This document shows, one piece after another, positions 11,901-21,640 of a stretch of DNA of 64,000 bases. The notes under the pieces were generated by a model, which ran no database searches, was not told the origin of the DNA, and saw only the letters and a list, made by a program, of their open reading frames with translations. Made by a program: the position numbers and the translations under genes. Origin of the DNA: Castor canadensis (lineage: Eukaryota; Chordata; Mammalia; Rodentia; Castoridae). The stretch is taken from the NCBI RefSeq assembly GCF_047511655.1, contig NC_133392.1, positions 90,699,042 through 90,763,041 of the forward strand, in the 5' to 3' direction. Position 1 is the first letter of the stretch. Each line of letters begins with the position of its first letter.

Positions 11901-14900
11901 AGGCTGTCTAGATTTGGCTGGTTCTTCCCCAAAACATTCTGGTCTTAGTTTTCAGGTGTGAAAGTGAGAACAGAGCAGGAAAGAAACTTGGAGAATGTCT
12001 GAGAGCTGCTTGTGTCTCCTTGTATTTGCATCTTAATTAGTCTGCATTTTGAAGGACCTGAATCTCCTGACTTCATAACATTGCCTCATACCAGTTAAGA
12101 TCCCTAATAGTTATCTGTGTAGTTTTCTTAGGTTTTCAGTGTTATAAAATAACATCGAAGCATATTTTATTTTATGTTACATAGGCTCTTGAAAATCTGC
12201 GTGTTTACCTGTGTGAGAAAATCATAGCTGAGAGACATTTTGATCATCTACGTGCAAAAAAAATCCTCAGTAGAGAAGACACTGAAGAAATTTCTTGCCG
12301 CACATCAAGTAGGAAAAGGGCTGGAAAATTGTTAGACTACTTACAAGAAAACCCCAAAGGACTAGACACTCTTGTTGAATCTATTCGACGGGAAAAAACA
12401 CAGAACTTTCTGATACAGAAGATTACAGATGAAGTACTGAAACTCCGAAATATAAAACTAGAACATCTCAAAGGTAAGATCTTAGGTATCGAAAAGTTAA
12501 ATTAACATAACAGTGCTTTTAAAAATACAAAAGCAACACAAAAAAATCAGCAGTGATCATTTGCTTTCCAAAGGTTTAAGCTTCTGAATTATATTCAATT
12601 TACATTTTTACTAGATATGATGTTATTATTTTGCAAAAGTGTAATGTGACTCAATATCCTGTACTTGCAGTAATTTAAGAATACCATTTACAGACAGTTT
12701 ATTATAATGAAATCCCAGAATACACAAGGGTTTGTTTCTAAAGTCTTTAGAATATAAAATTAATCTATTCAAAAGTAACCTCTGAATAAAACACTATGCA
12801 TTACATATTAAGAACAGTATATAGTTAGGAGACAGGAGGATCACAAGTTTGAGACCATCCTGGGCTACATGGCAAGACCCTGTTTCAAAAAAAAAAAAAC
12901 CCAAAACAGTGTAGAGGGTAAACTATTTTAATAAGTTCAACTCTGCTAGTTTTTCTCCCACCAGGTAGTTGGCATGTTTTTATAGGACTCATGTATAAAA
13001 TATAAAATACACACAAGTATAAACACTAGGCTGTCTCAGACTTGCAAGACGTGAGTGGCATGGAACAGAAACTGATAGGAAGTAGCAAATTTACCTCTCC
13101 TGTTTCAGTCTCACCACAGAGCACATACTCACCAATAGAATGTCTTGTAGAATTGCTTGCACACTTTAAATCCCCAGCTCCTTACCCAATCTGATTTCTC
13201 CCTGTCTCTCCAGAGCACTAGGTTAAATGCACATGCACTGTAGCCCCAGTCCAGCTGCTTCCGGCATTGGAACACAAAGAAATGAATAGTTTAGGGCTCT
13301 GCCCTTCAGAAACTCATAGCGTGCATATCTGTAGGAAATCCTGGAAGTTTCGCCTCATGAGCCATACATAAAAAGACAGTTTTTGTATTATGGAACAGAA
13401 GTTGAATATATCGTAAGGCTGAAAAACTAGCAGAAAAATGATAGGTAAACGTACTTTATAGACTATACAGGTTTTACCTGAAATTTGTCAACTCGGGAAT
13501 TTCTGTGCCTGTAGACAACTGAATATTTGCTAAGCATAACAGGAAGGTAAATTGTGTTTGTGTTAATTCTTTTAATCCTGAGGCTATTTGTCCACTGTAC
13601 CTTTTGGATATGTGATGGGACCAACCTCTGTCATTTAAGTAAGCAATTAGATTGAGAAACAGGACATTATCTATTTGGTTGTAGCTCTTACTTTCCCACA
13701 AAGTCATCCTAGAGCATTAGGCATAACTTGCCTGTTCAGTGCCTGTGTTTTCTCATGTTTGTAGTAATAGTGAGAGACTATCTCAGATGACATCTGAATG
13801 CCCTTTAAGTTCTAACACCAATATGATTCAAGAATAAAGTAATTGCCATTGATCAGCTCATAGAATTTTAGATATCCCCTGTTCAAATTTTGTTTTTATT
13901 GGCTAATACTATTTTTGTACCAATGCTAAACAGTGTTTATTAGACAGGTGTGATACCTATAATTCTAGCACTGTAATCCCTGAGGCAGAGGGATTGTGAA
14001 TTCAGGGCCAGCCAGGGCTACATAGTGAGATCCTGTCTCAAGAAAAAAAGAAGGAAAAAAAACATACACACACACACACACACCCCCACACACTTATTTA
14101 TATATACACACGTATATTTATTAGTTGTGGAAGCTATTTTATGAAAAATTTTAAGGGCTGAATTGCAATTTAAATTCTGATTTTGTGAGAGCCGGTTATC
14201 AGCAGCTCACATCTGTAATCTTAGCTATTTGTTGGAAGACTGAATTCTGGAGGATCGCTGTTCTGCTAGCCAGGGCAGAATGTTTGTGAGATTCCATCTC
14301 AACCAATAGCTGGGTGCAGTGGTGTGTGCCTGCCGTCCTGTGCTATGCAGGAGGCTGAGATTGGGAGGATTGCAGTTCCAGGACAACTTGAGCAAAAAAT
14401 AAGTTGGAGACACCCCATCTCAGTGGGAACAGAGCACTCAGTGGGAACAGGGCATGGTGGCACTGGCCTGTCAGCCCAGCTACAGCAGGAAGCATAAAAT
14501 AGGAGGATATCAATCCAGACTGGTCTCACATTTTTTGCTCTCACAGAGCAATAAGGGCTGGAGGCATGACTCAGGTGGTAGAGTACCTGCCTAGTGAGTG
14601 CAAAGCTCTGAATTCAAACCCCCAAATAGCTAAAATATGTAATAAATAAATAAATAAATTCTGGTTGTGTGGTAACTAGTTTATAATCTTTAAGAAGTTA
14701 TAAGGTGAAGGGGACTCCCTTTGTTTTATTTACTTTTTCATTTGCATCTGAATAATTTTATTGTAGGACTGAAATGTAGCAGCTGTGAGCCTTTTCCAGA
14801 TGGAGCCACAAACAGCCTTTCTAGGTCAAATTCAAATGAGAGTAATTTCTCTGAAAAACTTCGAGCATCCACTGTCATGTACCATCCGGAAGGAGAATCC

Positions 14901-15122
14901 AGCACAGCTCCCTTTTTTTCTACTGATTCTTCTTTGAATTTGCCTGTCCTGGAAGTAGGCAGAACTGAAAATACCAACTTCTCTTCAACTACACTTCCTA
15001 GACCTGGGGACCCTGGGGCTCCTCCTTTGCCACCAGAGCTGCAGTTAGAAGAAGGAGGAACTTGTGGAAACTCTAGTGAGATGTTTCTTCCCTTAAGATC
15101 ACGTGCTGTGTCACGGCAGTGA
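5755..15122 (+). CDS. BCL10: BCL10 immune signalling adaptor, whole coding region (3 exons)
   Basis: The coding exons 5755-5811, 12185-12473 and 14767-15122 join with GT-AG introns into a 702-nt frame of 233 aa plus stop, the human BCL10 length. The protein begins MEPTVPSLTEEDLTEVKKD and matches the known family almost throughout. The CARD covers about residues 13-101; Leu41, Lys31 and Lys63, known for filament contact and ubiquitination, are present. The tail is Ser/Thr-rich and ends LRSRAVSRQ, which contains the MALT1 self-cleavage site after Arg228. Established role: a cytoplasmic adaptor that polymerises through its CARD on CARD9/10/11/14, recruits MALT1 and drives NF-kB and JNK signalling in lymphoid and other cells. 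The start has a strong Kozak context (G at -3 and +4). No frame damage is seen. Identity is very secure; UTR limits are not. Confidence 0.97.
5961..6835. other. BCL10: BCL10 intron 1, proximal part
   Basis: Unique DNA falling from GC-rich to AT-rich. Open frames on both strands near 5940-6390 look like chance frames in GC-rich DNA. Confidence 0.5.
6836..7030 (+). repeat. MIR SINE
   Basis: MIR core with CTACTGTGTTCCAG, then CCCATTTTACAGCTAATAAA and ACAGGACCTGAGAG. Confidence 0.7.
7450..7790 (+). mobile_element. Tigger2/MER2-type DNA transposon remnant
   Basis: It reads as a decayed Tigger2-group non-autonomous element: TTTCTATGGTTTCGGTGACC near the left end and GTTTCAGGCATCTACTGAAG and GTCTTGG at the right end. 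The open frame at 7324-7623 crosses it and is not a gene. Confidence 0.7.
8071..8150 (-). repeat. L1 3' end, reversed
   Basis: In reverse complement it carries the same AAATGGCCCAAACAATGTAT and purine-rich end as the L1 fragment at 725-968. Confidence 0.6.
8195..9590 (-). repeat. L2 LINE, long reversed fragment
   Basis: Read in reverse it follows the L2 3' region; e.g. GGAGGTTACACTTAAGCTGA and AGAAGTCAAATAAAAAGAAG on the + strand match reversed L2. It is interrupted by an ID-like SINE at 8601-8689. Similar reversed L2 DNA seems to continue in places to about 10210. Confidence 0.65.
8601..8689 (-). repeat. ID-like SINE, reversed
   Basis: Poly-T then GGTACCAGAGTTTGAACTGG and GGCAGGTGCTCTACTACTTG: the tRNA-derived unit in reverse, with the remains of its B and A boxes. 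Confidence 0.85.
9605..9865 (+). repeat. MIR SINE
   Basis: TTATTGAGCGTTAACTGTGT, CATTATCCCATTTAGTC and CTTAAGTGGTTAAGTAACTT are MIR words. Confidence 0.75.
9866..10914. other. BCL10: BCL10 intron 1, mostly unique
   Basis: Reversed-L2-like DNA may extend to about 10210. An L2-like end is possible near 10690-10800. No gene is seen. Confidence 0.4.
10915..11110 (+). repeat. MIR SINE
   Basis: TAAGCACTTTGCATGTATTA, CAGATGAGGAAACAGGCAC and GTTAAGTAACCTTCCCAAC are MIR words. Confidence 0.8.
11262..11342 (+). repeat. ID-like (tRNA-derived) SINE
   Basis: GGGCTGGAAGCATGGCTTAA, a degenerate A box, and GAGTTCAAACCCCCGTACTG (B box) with an A-rich end. Confidence 0.9.
11483..11680 (+). repeat. B1-ID composite SINE
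   Basis: A B1-like half (TATAATCCTAGCTACTCAGG) joined through a short A-rich linker to an ID-like half ending CTGAGTTCAAATCCTAGTAA and poly-A. Confidence 0.9.
11681..12184. other. BCL10: BCL10 intron 1, distal part
   Basis: T-rich low-complexity DNA at about 11710-11780, then unique sequence up to the exon 2 acceptor. Confidence 0.5.
12185..12473 (+). CDS. BCL10: BCL10 coding exon 2 (most of the CARD)
   Basis: A TTACATAG acceptor precedes 12185 and a GTAAGA donor follows 12473. The 289 nt encode residues 20-115 plus the first base of Gly116, which covers most of the six-helix CARD. Motifs seen include RHFDHLRAKKILSRED around residues 36-51 and LLDYLQENPKGLDTL around 68-82. Ubiquitin-acceptor lysines 31 and 63 and regulatory Thr81/Ser85 are conserved. 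Confidence 0.96.
12474..12826. other. BCL10: BCL10 intron 2, proximal part
   Basis: AT-rich unique DNA; nothing recognised. Confidence 0.5.
12827..12900 (+). repeat. B1-like SINE, 5'-truncated
   Basis: Only the right part of the monomer (GAGACCATCCTGGGCTACAT) with a poly-A tail. Confidence 0.8.
12901..13943. other. BCL10: BCL10 intron 2, unique part
   Basis: No repeat or gene recognised; the reverse-strand open frame at 13474-13707 has no features of a gene. Confidence 0.5.
13944..14092 (+). repeat. B1-like SINE followed by (CA)n
   Basis: B1 monomer with an A-rich tail to about 14062, then a CA microsatellite to 14092, probably grown from the tail. Confidence 0.85.
14189..14658 (+). repeat. 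B1-B1-ID composite SINE
   Basis: Two or more B1-like units and a terminal ID-like unit (GGGCTGGAGGCATGACTCAG), ending in (AAAT)n. It lies about 110 bases before the BCL10 exon 3 acceptor. Confidence 0.85.
14767..15122 (+). CDS. BCL10: BCL10 coding exon 3 (Ser/Thr-rich C-terminal half)
   Basis: The exon starts after TTGTAG and ends at TGA 15120-15122. It encodes residues 116-233: the serine-rich segment phosphorylated during signalling, the MALT1-binding stretch just after the CARD, and the C-terminal MALT1 cleavage site. The open frame also runs upstream to 14721, but that part is intron; the splice acceptor fixes the true boundary. Confidence 0.96.
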
Positions 15123-16420
15123 CACTTTATTGCCTTTTATTTTTTTTAATAGTGACAAAAGATGTTTCAAAGGGTATAATCTTTTTATAAAACTACTATA
15201 ATGATTTACTTACATTTGATACACGTCTTTTAAAATACAATGTAAGCATATTTTGTAAATAGAGTTTTTTAGCATAAAAGACTCATACTTTTAGGGATAG
15301 CTATATATAAATAATGTTGGTCATACACTTCTCAGTATTTTCTGTTTTTTTATTTTTCAGATTTTTTATGTCATAAGGCTGATTTTTATAGGGAATATTC
15401 TATTTGGGAATAGACTGTTATGCTTGGAATAATGTTTCTCATTGTATTTGTACTAGATATTTTCAGAGGCTAATAAAAAAAAATAGTCTTTTCCAACACT
15501 TTAGCAGTAAATTTTCAGCAATAAGCTGCTCTTATTTGTTAACAAAGCCAACCACTAATAGCAGAGAATCTCTCATTCAGTTGGTCTCACAAGGTCTCCT
15601 CATTCTGGAGAAACTCCTAATGAAGTTTGAGCCACCTAAGGTCTATCTCAATTTGCCAAAATTCATTTCTTATTAATCTTACTGATACTGCTTTCTTTGG
15701 ATTTTCAGTGTTTGCTTTATCATTTTTTTCCTAAAGAAAAATATCTTAGTATGAACCTCAATTATTACATGTGATTTGATGCGATTTAAAAAAAAAAAAA
15801 CAACTTCTGAACTTTTTGTTCTCTTTTAAATGAGTACTACTGTATGGTTGAAATAACTAGAACAAGCCAGGCATGGTGGCTCATGCCTGTAATCCTAGCT
15901 AATCAAGAGGATCATGGTTTGAAACCCTGGCAAAAAATTTATGAAACCTCATCTCAGCCAATAAAAGCTGGGCACGGTGGTATGCACCTGTCATCCCACT
16001 TATTTGGGAAATAGGGAGATTGAGGTCCAGGCCAGCACAGGAGTAAACGTAAGATCCTATTTAAAAAATAGCAAAATCACAAAGGGCTGGAGGCATAGCT
16101 CAAGTGGTAGAGCACCTGCCTAGTAAGTACAAGGCTCTGAGTTCAAACCCCAGTACCACGAAAAAAAAAGATTTTCTAGTGTGTATATGACAATTCTATT
16201 TTATTTTTAATGCTATTTGGAACAAGCAGACCATAAGATAGAGTTATCTTTTTGTTGTATAACAAAATCTGACTAATTTTATGCATTTATAAATTTTTAC
16301 TCTTATTCTTTTCATTTAAATCATGATTCTACCTGTTTTCTGATATCCATTTCCTATGTTTCTATTATTTAAAAAACTAAAAATGGAAGTTTGCTATTAA
16401 CAATAAAAGGTTTTTTTTTT
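15123..16420 (+). other. BCL10: Probable BCL10 3' UTR
   Basis: AT-rich sequence follows the stop codon. AATAAA hexamers occur at 15472-15477 and 16402-16407. Which one is used is unknown. If the distal one is used, the UTR contains the composite SINE at 15863-16170. An open stretch at 15404-15676 (90 codons) has no known domain and is treated as UTR. Confidence 0.5.
15863..16170 (+). repeat. B1-B1-ID composite SINE
   Basis: CATGGTGGCTCATGCCTGTA begins unit 1, GCTGGGCACGGTGGTATGCA unit 2, and GGGCTGGAGGCATAGCTCAA the ID-like unit, then poly-A. Full-length form of this composite. Confidence 0.9.
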
Positions 16421-16519
16421 TAATAAGTGGTGCTACATTTTGGAGTTTAAAACAGAACCATCTAAAGCAAAATGTCTAATTTTTAGATGTCTAACACCTT
16501 TTTTTAATATAATATTTCA

Positions 16520-16652
16520 CAGCCAGGTGTGTACATACCTGTATGCCAGCACTGAGGAGGCTGAGGCTGGAGGACTCCAAATTTGAGGCTGGCCTGGCTA
16601 CATAGTGAGACCCTATTTCCAGGGGAAATAAAAAAAAAGAAAAAGAACAAAA
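16520..16652 (+). repeat. B1-like SINE
   Basis: Monomer with GAGGCTGGCCTGGCTACATA and an A-rich tail. Confidence 0.85.
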
Positions 16653-17004
16653 AATTAGATCGGATGTACTTGGAATCAAAGATCAAAATTTAGATATATT
16701 GCAGCACTTATGTATGTGTTAGTTTTTAGCACTGAGTTTTCTTTTAGACTGTTAGCCATCTATATAGTCAATAAATTAGTAAACTTAGACTCTGAATTTT
16801 TGAATCCTATAAAGTCAGTTATTTCTTCCTTTCCACAGGTGTGCGCTACTATCCCTGACTTTCTTTTCCCCTTTAAGCACTATATCCATTGCCAAAAATT
16901 GGACAGATTGACATGATGTGGTTTGTTACAGGCTGATTAATGCTGCAGGGAAAACATTGCTTTTGGGGTACCATATTATCACAATACAAAAACAACACCT
17001 TTAA
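16653..17004. other. No recognisable feature
   Basis: AT-rich unique DNA beyond BCL10. Confidence 0.5.
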
Positions 17005-17345
17005 GCTCACTTTTTTGTTGCCTTTTGAAAAGTAACGTTACTTTTTGGTACAGTAGTAGGTTTACAGAACAACTGAGCACAAAATACAGAGTTTTCAAAT
17101 TTGTTACAATTGATCCAATATTGACATATATTATTCCAATCTTGATACATTATTATTAACCAAAGTCTATAGTTTACATTCACTCTTTGTATTATACAAC
17201 TCTGTGGGTTTTTACAAATGAATAATGTCCAAAATTATCTCTGCAGTTTTATCTTTTCCAGAAGTCATATACTTGCAATCATACAGTATATAGCCTTTAA
17301 GACTGGCTTCTTTCACTTAGCAATATGCACTTAAGGTATTTTAAG
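17005..17345 (-). repeat. L1M 3' UTR fragment, reversed
   Basis: ATTGATCCAATATTGACATA, AACCAAAGTCTATAGTTTAC and TTTCACTTAGCAATATGCAC are reversed words of old L1 3' ends. Confidence 0.7.
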
Positions 17346-18214
17346 TCCAGCTTGTCAATCTTATACTACTGATTTTTATCTCCTGTTTAAGAAATTTTTG
17401 CTACATAGCTTTCTTCTGGGAGCTCAGTTGGTTTACTCTCCCGTTTAGCTGTCTGATCCATTTCAAAGTAGTCTTTGTGTAAACTATGAGGTAGAATCGA
17501 CTCGCATGATTACTGTCATTACACCTAAGCAATGGAAAAGGGAACAGGGAGTTTCAGGCTCCCGTCTCATCTGTGCCACTGGAAAATATATATGTTGTTG
17601 ATTTGGGGGAGAAAATGCAAACCAAGAAGGCTGCAGGTGATCTGTAGTTATTAAATGTGATCATTCTCAGGGCTTTCTGAAAGGAGAACTGAATTTGAGT
17701 ACAGATAATACACAGATAACTTGACTGCTGCCCCTAAAATCCTCACCCTGAATTTGCCATATTATGTAAGGTATCAGAAATTGTCCTTTATTGCTGTGAT
17801 TTCCAAACTTTGCTGCCTATTTTGGAATCAATAGAGGACCTTATAAAGACCCCAATCCGCAAGCTACATGCACCCCATAACAATTTAAATCAATATTTTT
17901 TTGGTGTGGAATTGTGAATGCTTCAGTGCAGAATCATATAGGTGATTCCAGTGTGCAACAAAGTTTGAGAACTATCTCCATGTTGGACGCCAAATATTGT
18001 GTTGGTGTTTCCAAATGCATAATTTTGCTTTTAATCCTAATAACACCCCACAACATAGGTTTTATTGTCCCTTTTTTTAAAAACATGAGAAACAAACTTT
18101 AAATGGTTTTAAAACACACAAGCCTTTAGGGGCACTGTGTGACTGTTATGCTCCCTTATTAGCATTTCTTAAAAGCACAAAGGTAAAAGTGGAAACATTA
18201 GGAAACATCAGACA
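17346..18214. other. No recognisable feature
   Basis: Possibly old repeat-derived in part; nothing can be named. Confidence 0.4.
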
Positions 18215-18575
18215 AAATAGGGTATGAACTTAAAGGTAACTTGAGAAAACAATTGGTAGCTTTAACAAGGAAGACCTTTCGTAGAAGGTGACCTTGGAGC
18301 TGAGACCTAAATTATAAGGAGATGGAGCCAGCTGTGCAAGATTCTGGGGGGAAGAGTTCCAGGCAGAAGTAATACTGAGTGTAAAGGCCCGGAGGCAGGA
18401 ATGAGTGAGGACCGCTCAGGCCTATGTGAGTAGAATATAAGGGAAGTAGGGGAGTTACTGTGGGGAGCCACAGAGCCTGGATTTCGCAGATGGTGAGAAG
18501 TGCCAGCTTCCTAAGAAGTAGTAAGGAACACGATCAGGAGGAAATTTTTGTAGTAGGATGGTCTAATGCAGTATG
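18215..18575 (-). repeat. L2 LINE, reversed
   Basis: GACCTTGGAGCTGAGACCTA, GAGCCAGCTGTGCAAGATTC and GTGTAAAGGCCCGGAGGCAG are reversed L2. Confidence 0.8.
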
Positions 18576-18789
18576 TTATATCCTCAGTGGGGTAAGCAGC
18601 AACTCATAGAAGTCTGGCCTCATACTTGGAGATGGATCAGATAAGTTAACATACTTAGGATAATGAGAGCCAGATTTTTCAATGCTGGGAGAGTGCAGTT
18701 ATAAATATGGAAAGAGGAAATTGAAAGTATTGGATTAAAATTGGAGGTATAAGTATGAACTCAGGTTTTAAATATCTATAGATAACATT

Positions 18790-19500
18790 CCTTGGCTTTG
18801 TCCATTGAGAGTACCAGGAAACATTAACACCTCATTAGCAGTGAGCATAGTACCCAGATCTTGGCTTCTAAATACCATTTTCCTTAGTGAAATCACTAAT
18901 TATAAGGCAAAGTATAAGATGAGCTTGGAACAGGCTCCACAAGCGGGCAAAGAATGGTGGGGACATATCAAAAGGACACAAAAATAACCTGGAAGGGCTC
19001 CCATTGGCCAAATCTGGAACAATTTCAATATCATAATAATAGATTGCAACTCATTGAATAAAATGGTAAAGCATAAGTCTACACTAACAAATGGGCAAAT
19101 AATAACAATTTGATGGAGAATAGAATGTTGACAGAGTCTCAAATATATCCCAAGAAAACCACTAATTACAAAAGGGAAAAAAGTGACTTTGCAGTGAAGA
19201 ACTGGCAGATACCACCATGCCATGAACAAGAAATCAGTTCAAATCTTCAGTATCAGAACAAATCGAAGTCATGTTCCTCCCAACAGCAAGCAATAAAAAG
19301 CCCACAACATCATTCCTGTGATATTCTTCCCAAAAACTTATAACCTGAATCCAGTCACTAGAAAATATCAAACTCAAAATCAAGTATCTTCTACGAAGTA
19401 ATTGGCCTGTTATCGTCCAGACATCAAGCTCATGAAAGCTGAAGGACGAGAATTCATTCCAGATTGAAGAACACTAAGAAATGACCACCATATATAATGC
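18790..19500 (+). repeat. Old L1M-like fragment
   Basis: The end (GAATTCATTCCAGATTGAAG, AACACTAAG, AAATGACC) resembles the 3' UTR of old L1M/HAL1 elements. Frames at 18805-18987 and 19110-19343 fall within it and are not genes. Confidence 0.55.
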
Positions 19501-19584
19501 ATGAATCTGAGTCAAATATATTTTCTGTTTGATGGTTCTTTAGTAGATAAGTCCTTGTTACAGAAAATACATAAGGAAGTAAAA

Positions 19585-19679
19585 TTCTTTTTTTCTTTTG
19601 GAGATACTAGGATTTCAATTCAGGGCCTTGCACTTGCTAGGCAAGTGCTGTATCATTTGAACCATACCTCAAGCCTTTG
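19585..19679 (-). repeat. ID-like SINE, reversed
   Basis: T-rich start, CAATTCAGGGCCTTGCACTT, AGGCAAGTGCTG; flanked by the short repeat GTAAAATT. Confidence 0.85.
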
Positions 19680-19894
19680 TAAAATTTTAAAGGGTTTTTT
19701 TTTTTTTCTTTTTTTTTGGAGTGGCATGGAGGGGAAGAATGATAAAGCATCATTTCAGCAACTTACTCTTAACATGATTCAGTGGATAAAGTTTGTTCTT
19801 GCAATGTTCATTAAGTAGAAAGTGTTTCAAGATTTTAAAGATAAAAGAAAAAAAATTTAAAGATTGTTAAAAGTCGAGAAAAATTAAAGTAAAA

Positions 19895-20115
19895 ATACTA
19901 TTTGCAGTTGTCCAGGCAAAAGGTAAGGTAGTAGAGGTCAAATTGATCAATGTTTGAATTTGGAATATATTTTAAACTTGAAATGACAAGACTTGCAAGC
20001 TTTTGCCCTGAACACCTGGGTTAATAGTGGTGCAATTTAAAGAGACAGGGAAGACTATGGGAGATGTGGATAATGCGGGTAGGGAATGAAGAGTTCAGTT
20101 TTGGACATATTTTCA
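19895..20115 (-). repeat. L2 LINE, reversed
   Basis: GTTGTCCAGGCAAAAGGTAA through TTCAGTTTTGGACATATTTT, reversed L2. Confidence 0.6.
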
Positions 20116-20659
20116 GTGGTGTGCTTGACACACCACTTCAAAACTTAACAGCTTTAAAATAACAATTTGTAAATATTTTAGGTTTTGTGAACCGTAGGAT
20201 CTCTGTGTAGCTACTTACCTCTGCTGTTGTACTAAGAAAGTAACAGACAATATAGAAGCAAATGAGTGTGACCAAGTTCCAATAAAACTTGCTAAGACAA
20301 AAGCAAAAATAACTGTTTCCAGTTCTTAGCTTGAGCTGGGCTTAGCTTTTTAAAGAACCATCCTTGGGCTAAACTGCAGCTGGATGACTCCAGATGACCT
20401 CACACATGTGTCCAGTACCTCAGCTAGGATGGTTGCACAGCTGGGAGTGGGTGACATTCTTCCTCTCCTCAACATAACTCCAGTAGGGTAGCTGGACCTT
20501 TTTACATGTGGCTTTGGATTCCCAAGACAACAATAGTGGAAGTACTTTTTCACCAAATCAAGTCACAAGGCAATCTCATGTGACACTCATGCACAGGGAT
20601 GGGAGGAATTGGTGGCTATCTTTGTATACAATCTTCCATAAATGTGTTAAGTTTAAGGG
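20116..20659. other. No recognisable feature
   Basis: Unique-looking DNA between two reversed L2 segments; possibly an insertion that split them. Confidence 0.4.
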
Positions 20660-20950
20660 ACTTATGAGACATTAATGTAGGAAACTGGATATAGGAGTTT
20701 GGTGTTCAGGGGAAATTTCTGGACCAATTTTATAAATGTAGGAGTTGTTAGTGTAAAATAGTATTTAAAACCATGGGACTTGTAAATTCACTTTGAAATG
20801 GAGGGTAGATTAAAAAGAGGACAGCCCAGGCCTGAGCCTGAGGTAGTCCTCTAATAGAGGTGAGACAAAGAAGTCAATCAAGAAAACTGCAAAGGGCCCT
20901 GGGAAATCGAAAGAGAACTAAACTAAAGGGTGTGGTCAAGTGAAGAGCAG
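20660..20950 (-). repeat. L2 LINE, reversed, continued
   Basis: ACTGGATATAGGAGTTTGGT, TTAAAACCATGGGACTTG and CCTGAGCCTGAGGTAGTCCT match reversed L2. Confidence 0.65.
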
Positions 20951-20960
20951 GAGTTTCAAG

Positions 20961-21170
20961 CCAGGTGCCAGTGCCACACCTATAATCCTGGGTACTTGGG
21001 AGGTTGAAATCAGAATGATTAAGTTTGAGACCAACTCAGGCAAATAGTTCACAAGACCCAGTCTCCAAAATAACCAGACCAAAATGGATAGGACATGTGA
21101 CTCAAGTGCCTGCTTTGCAAATGTGAAGCCCTGAGTTCAAACCCCAGTCCCACCAAAGGTGGGGGGTGGG
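20961..21170 (+). mobile_element. B1-ID composite SINE with perfect target-site duplication
   Basis: Flanked by GAGTTTCAAG at 20951-20960 and 21171-21180. The insert has a B1-like half and an ID-like half ending GAGTTCAAACCCCAGTCCCA; its 3' tail is G-rich (GGTGGGGGGTGGGG) instead of A-rich. Confidence 0.9.
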
Positions 21171-21189
21171 GAGTTTCAAGAAGGAGGTT

Positions 21190-21575
21190 TTTCTTGTATA
21201 AGTTACTTGTTACTTTTTCATAGCTGTGACTAAATACCTGGAAGAAGACACTTAAAAGTGCAAAGGTTTATTTTGGGTCACAGTTTCCAAGGGTTCATTC
21301 AGTCTATGGTCACTTGGCTCTTTGTTTCTGGGCTTGTGATGAGGCAGAAGGTCATGGTAACAGGAACGTAAAGGAGGAGGTTGTTGACCTCATGGCCAAC
21401 AGGAAACAGAACAAGATGGGGACCTGGTGCCTGGTGTAACTCTCAAAGGCACCTCTTCCATTGACTTACTTTCTCCAGTTTGGCCCCACCTCCTATAGTT
21501 TCCAGAACCTCTAGCACCACCAACTTGTCACATAAGCCCATGGGGGACATTTCATATTTAAATCGTAACACTTGT
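21190..21575. repeat. Dispersed repeat of unnamed family
   Basis: Contains TGTGACTAAATACCTGGAAG, TTTATTTTGGGTCACAGTTT and CCACCTCCTATAG. A related, more decayed copy is at about 61685-62130. Similar rodent dispersed repeats are known but I cannot assign the name. Confidence 0.5.
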
Positions 21576-21640
21576 TGAAAGTGGTCCTTGGGCCTGGTTA
21601 CATAGGGACTGTTGGTGGCTCTGTTAACAAGGGTTCATGT

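Noticed and set aside
15404-15676. 90-codon open frame downstream of the BCL10 stop
   Set aside because: It lies in the likely 3' UTR, has no recognisable domain and weak start context; AT-rich DNA gives such frames by chance.
16096-16160. tRNA-like A and B boxes
   Set aside because: They belong to the ID-like part of a SINE; the cloverleaf and acceptor end are missing, so this is not a tRNA gene. The same holds for the other ID units.
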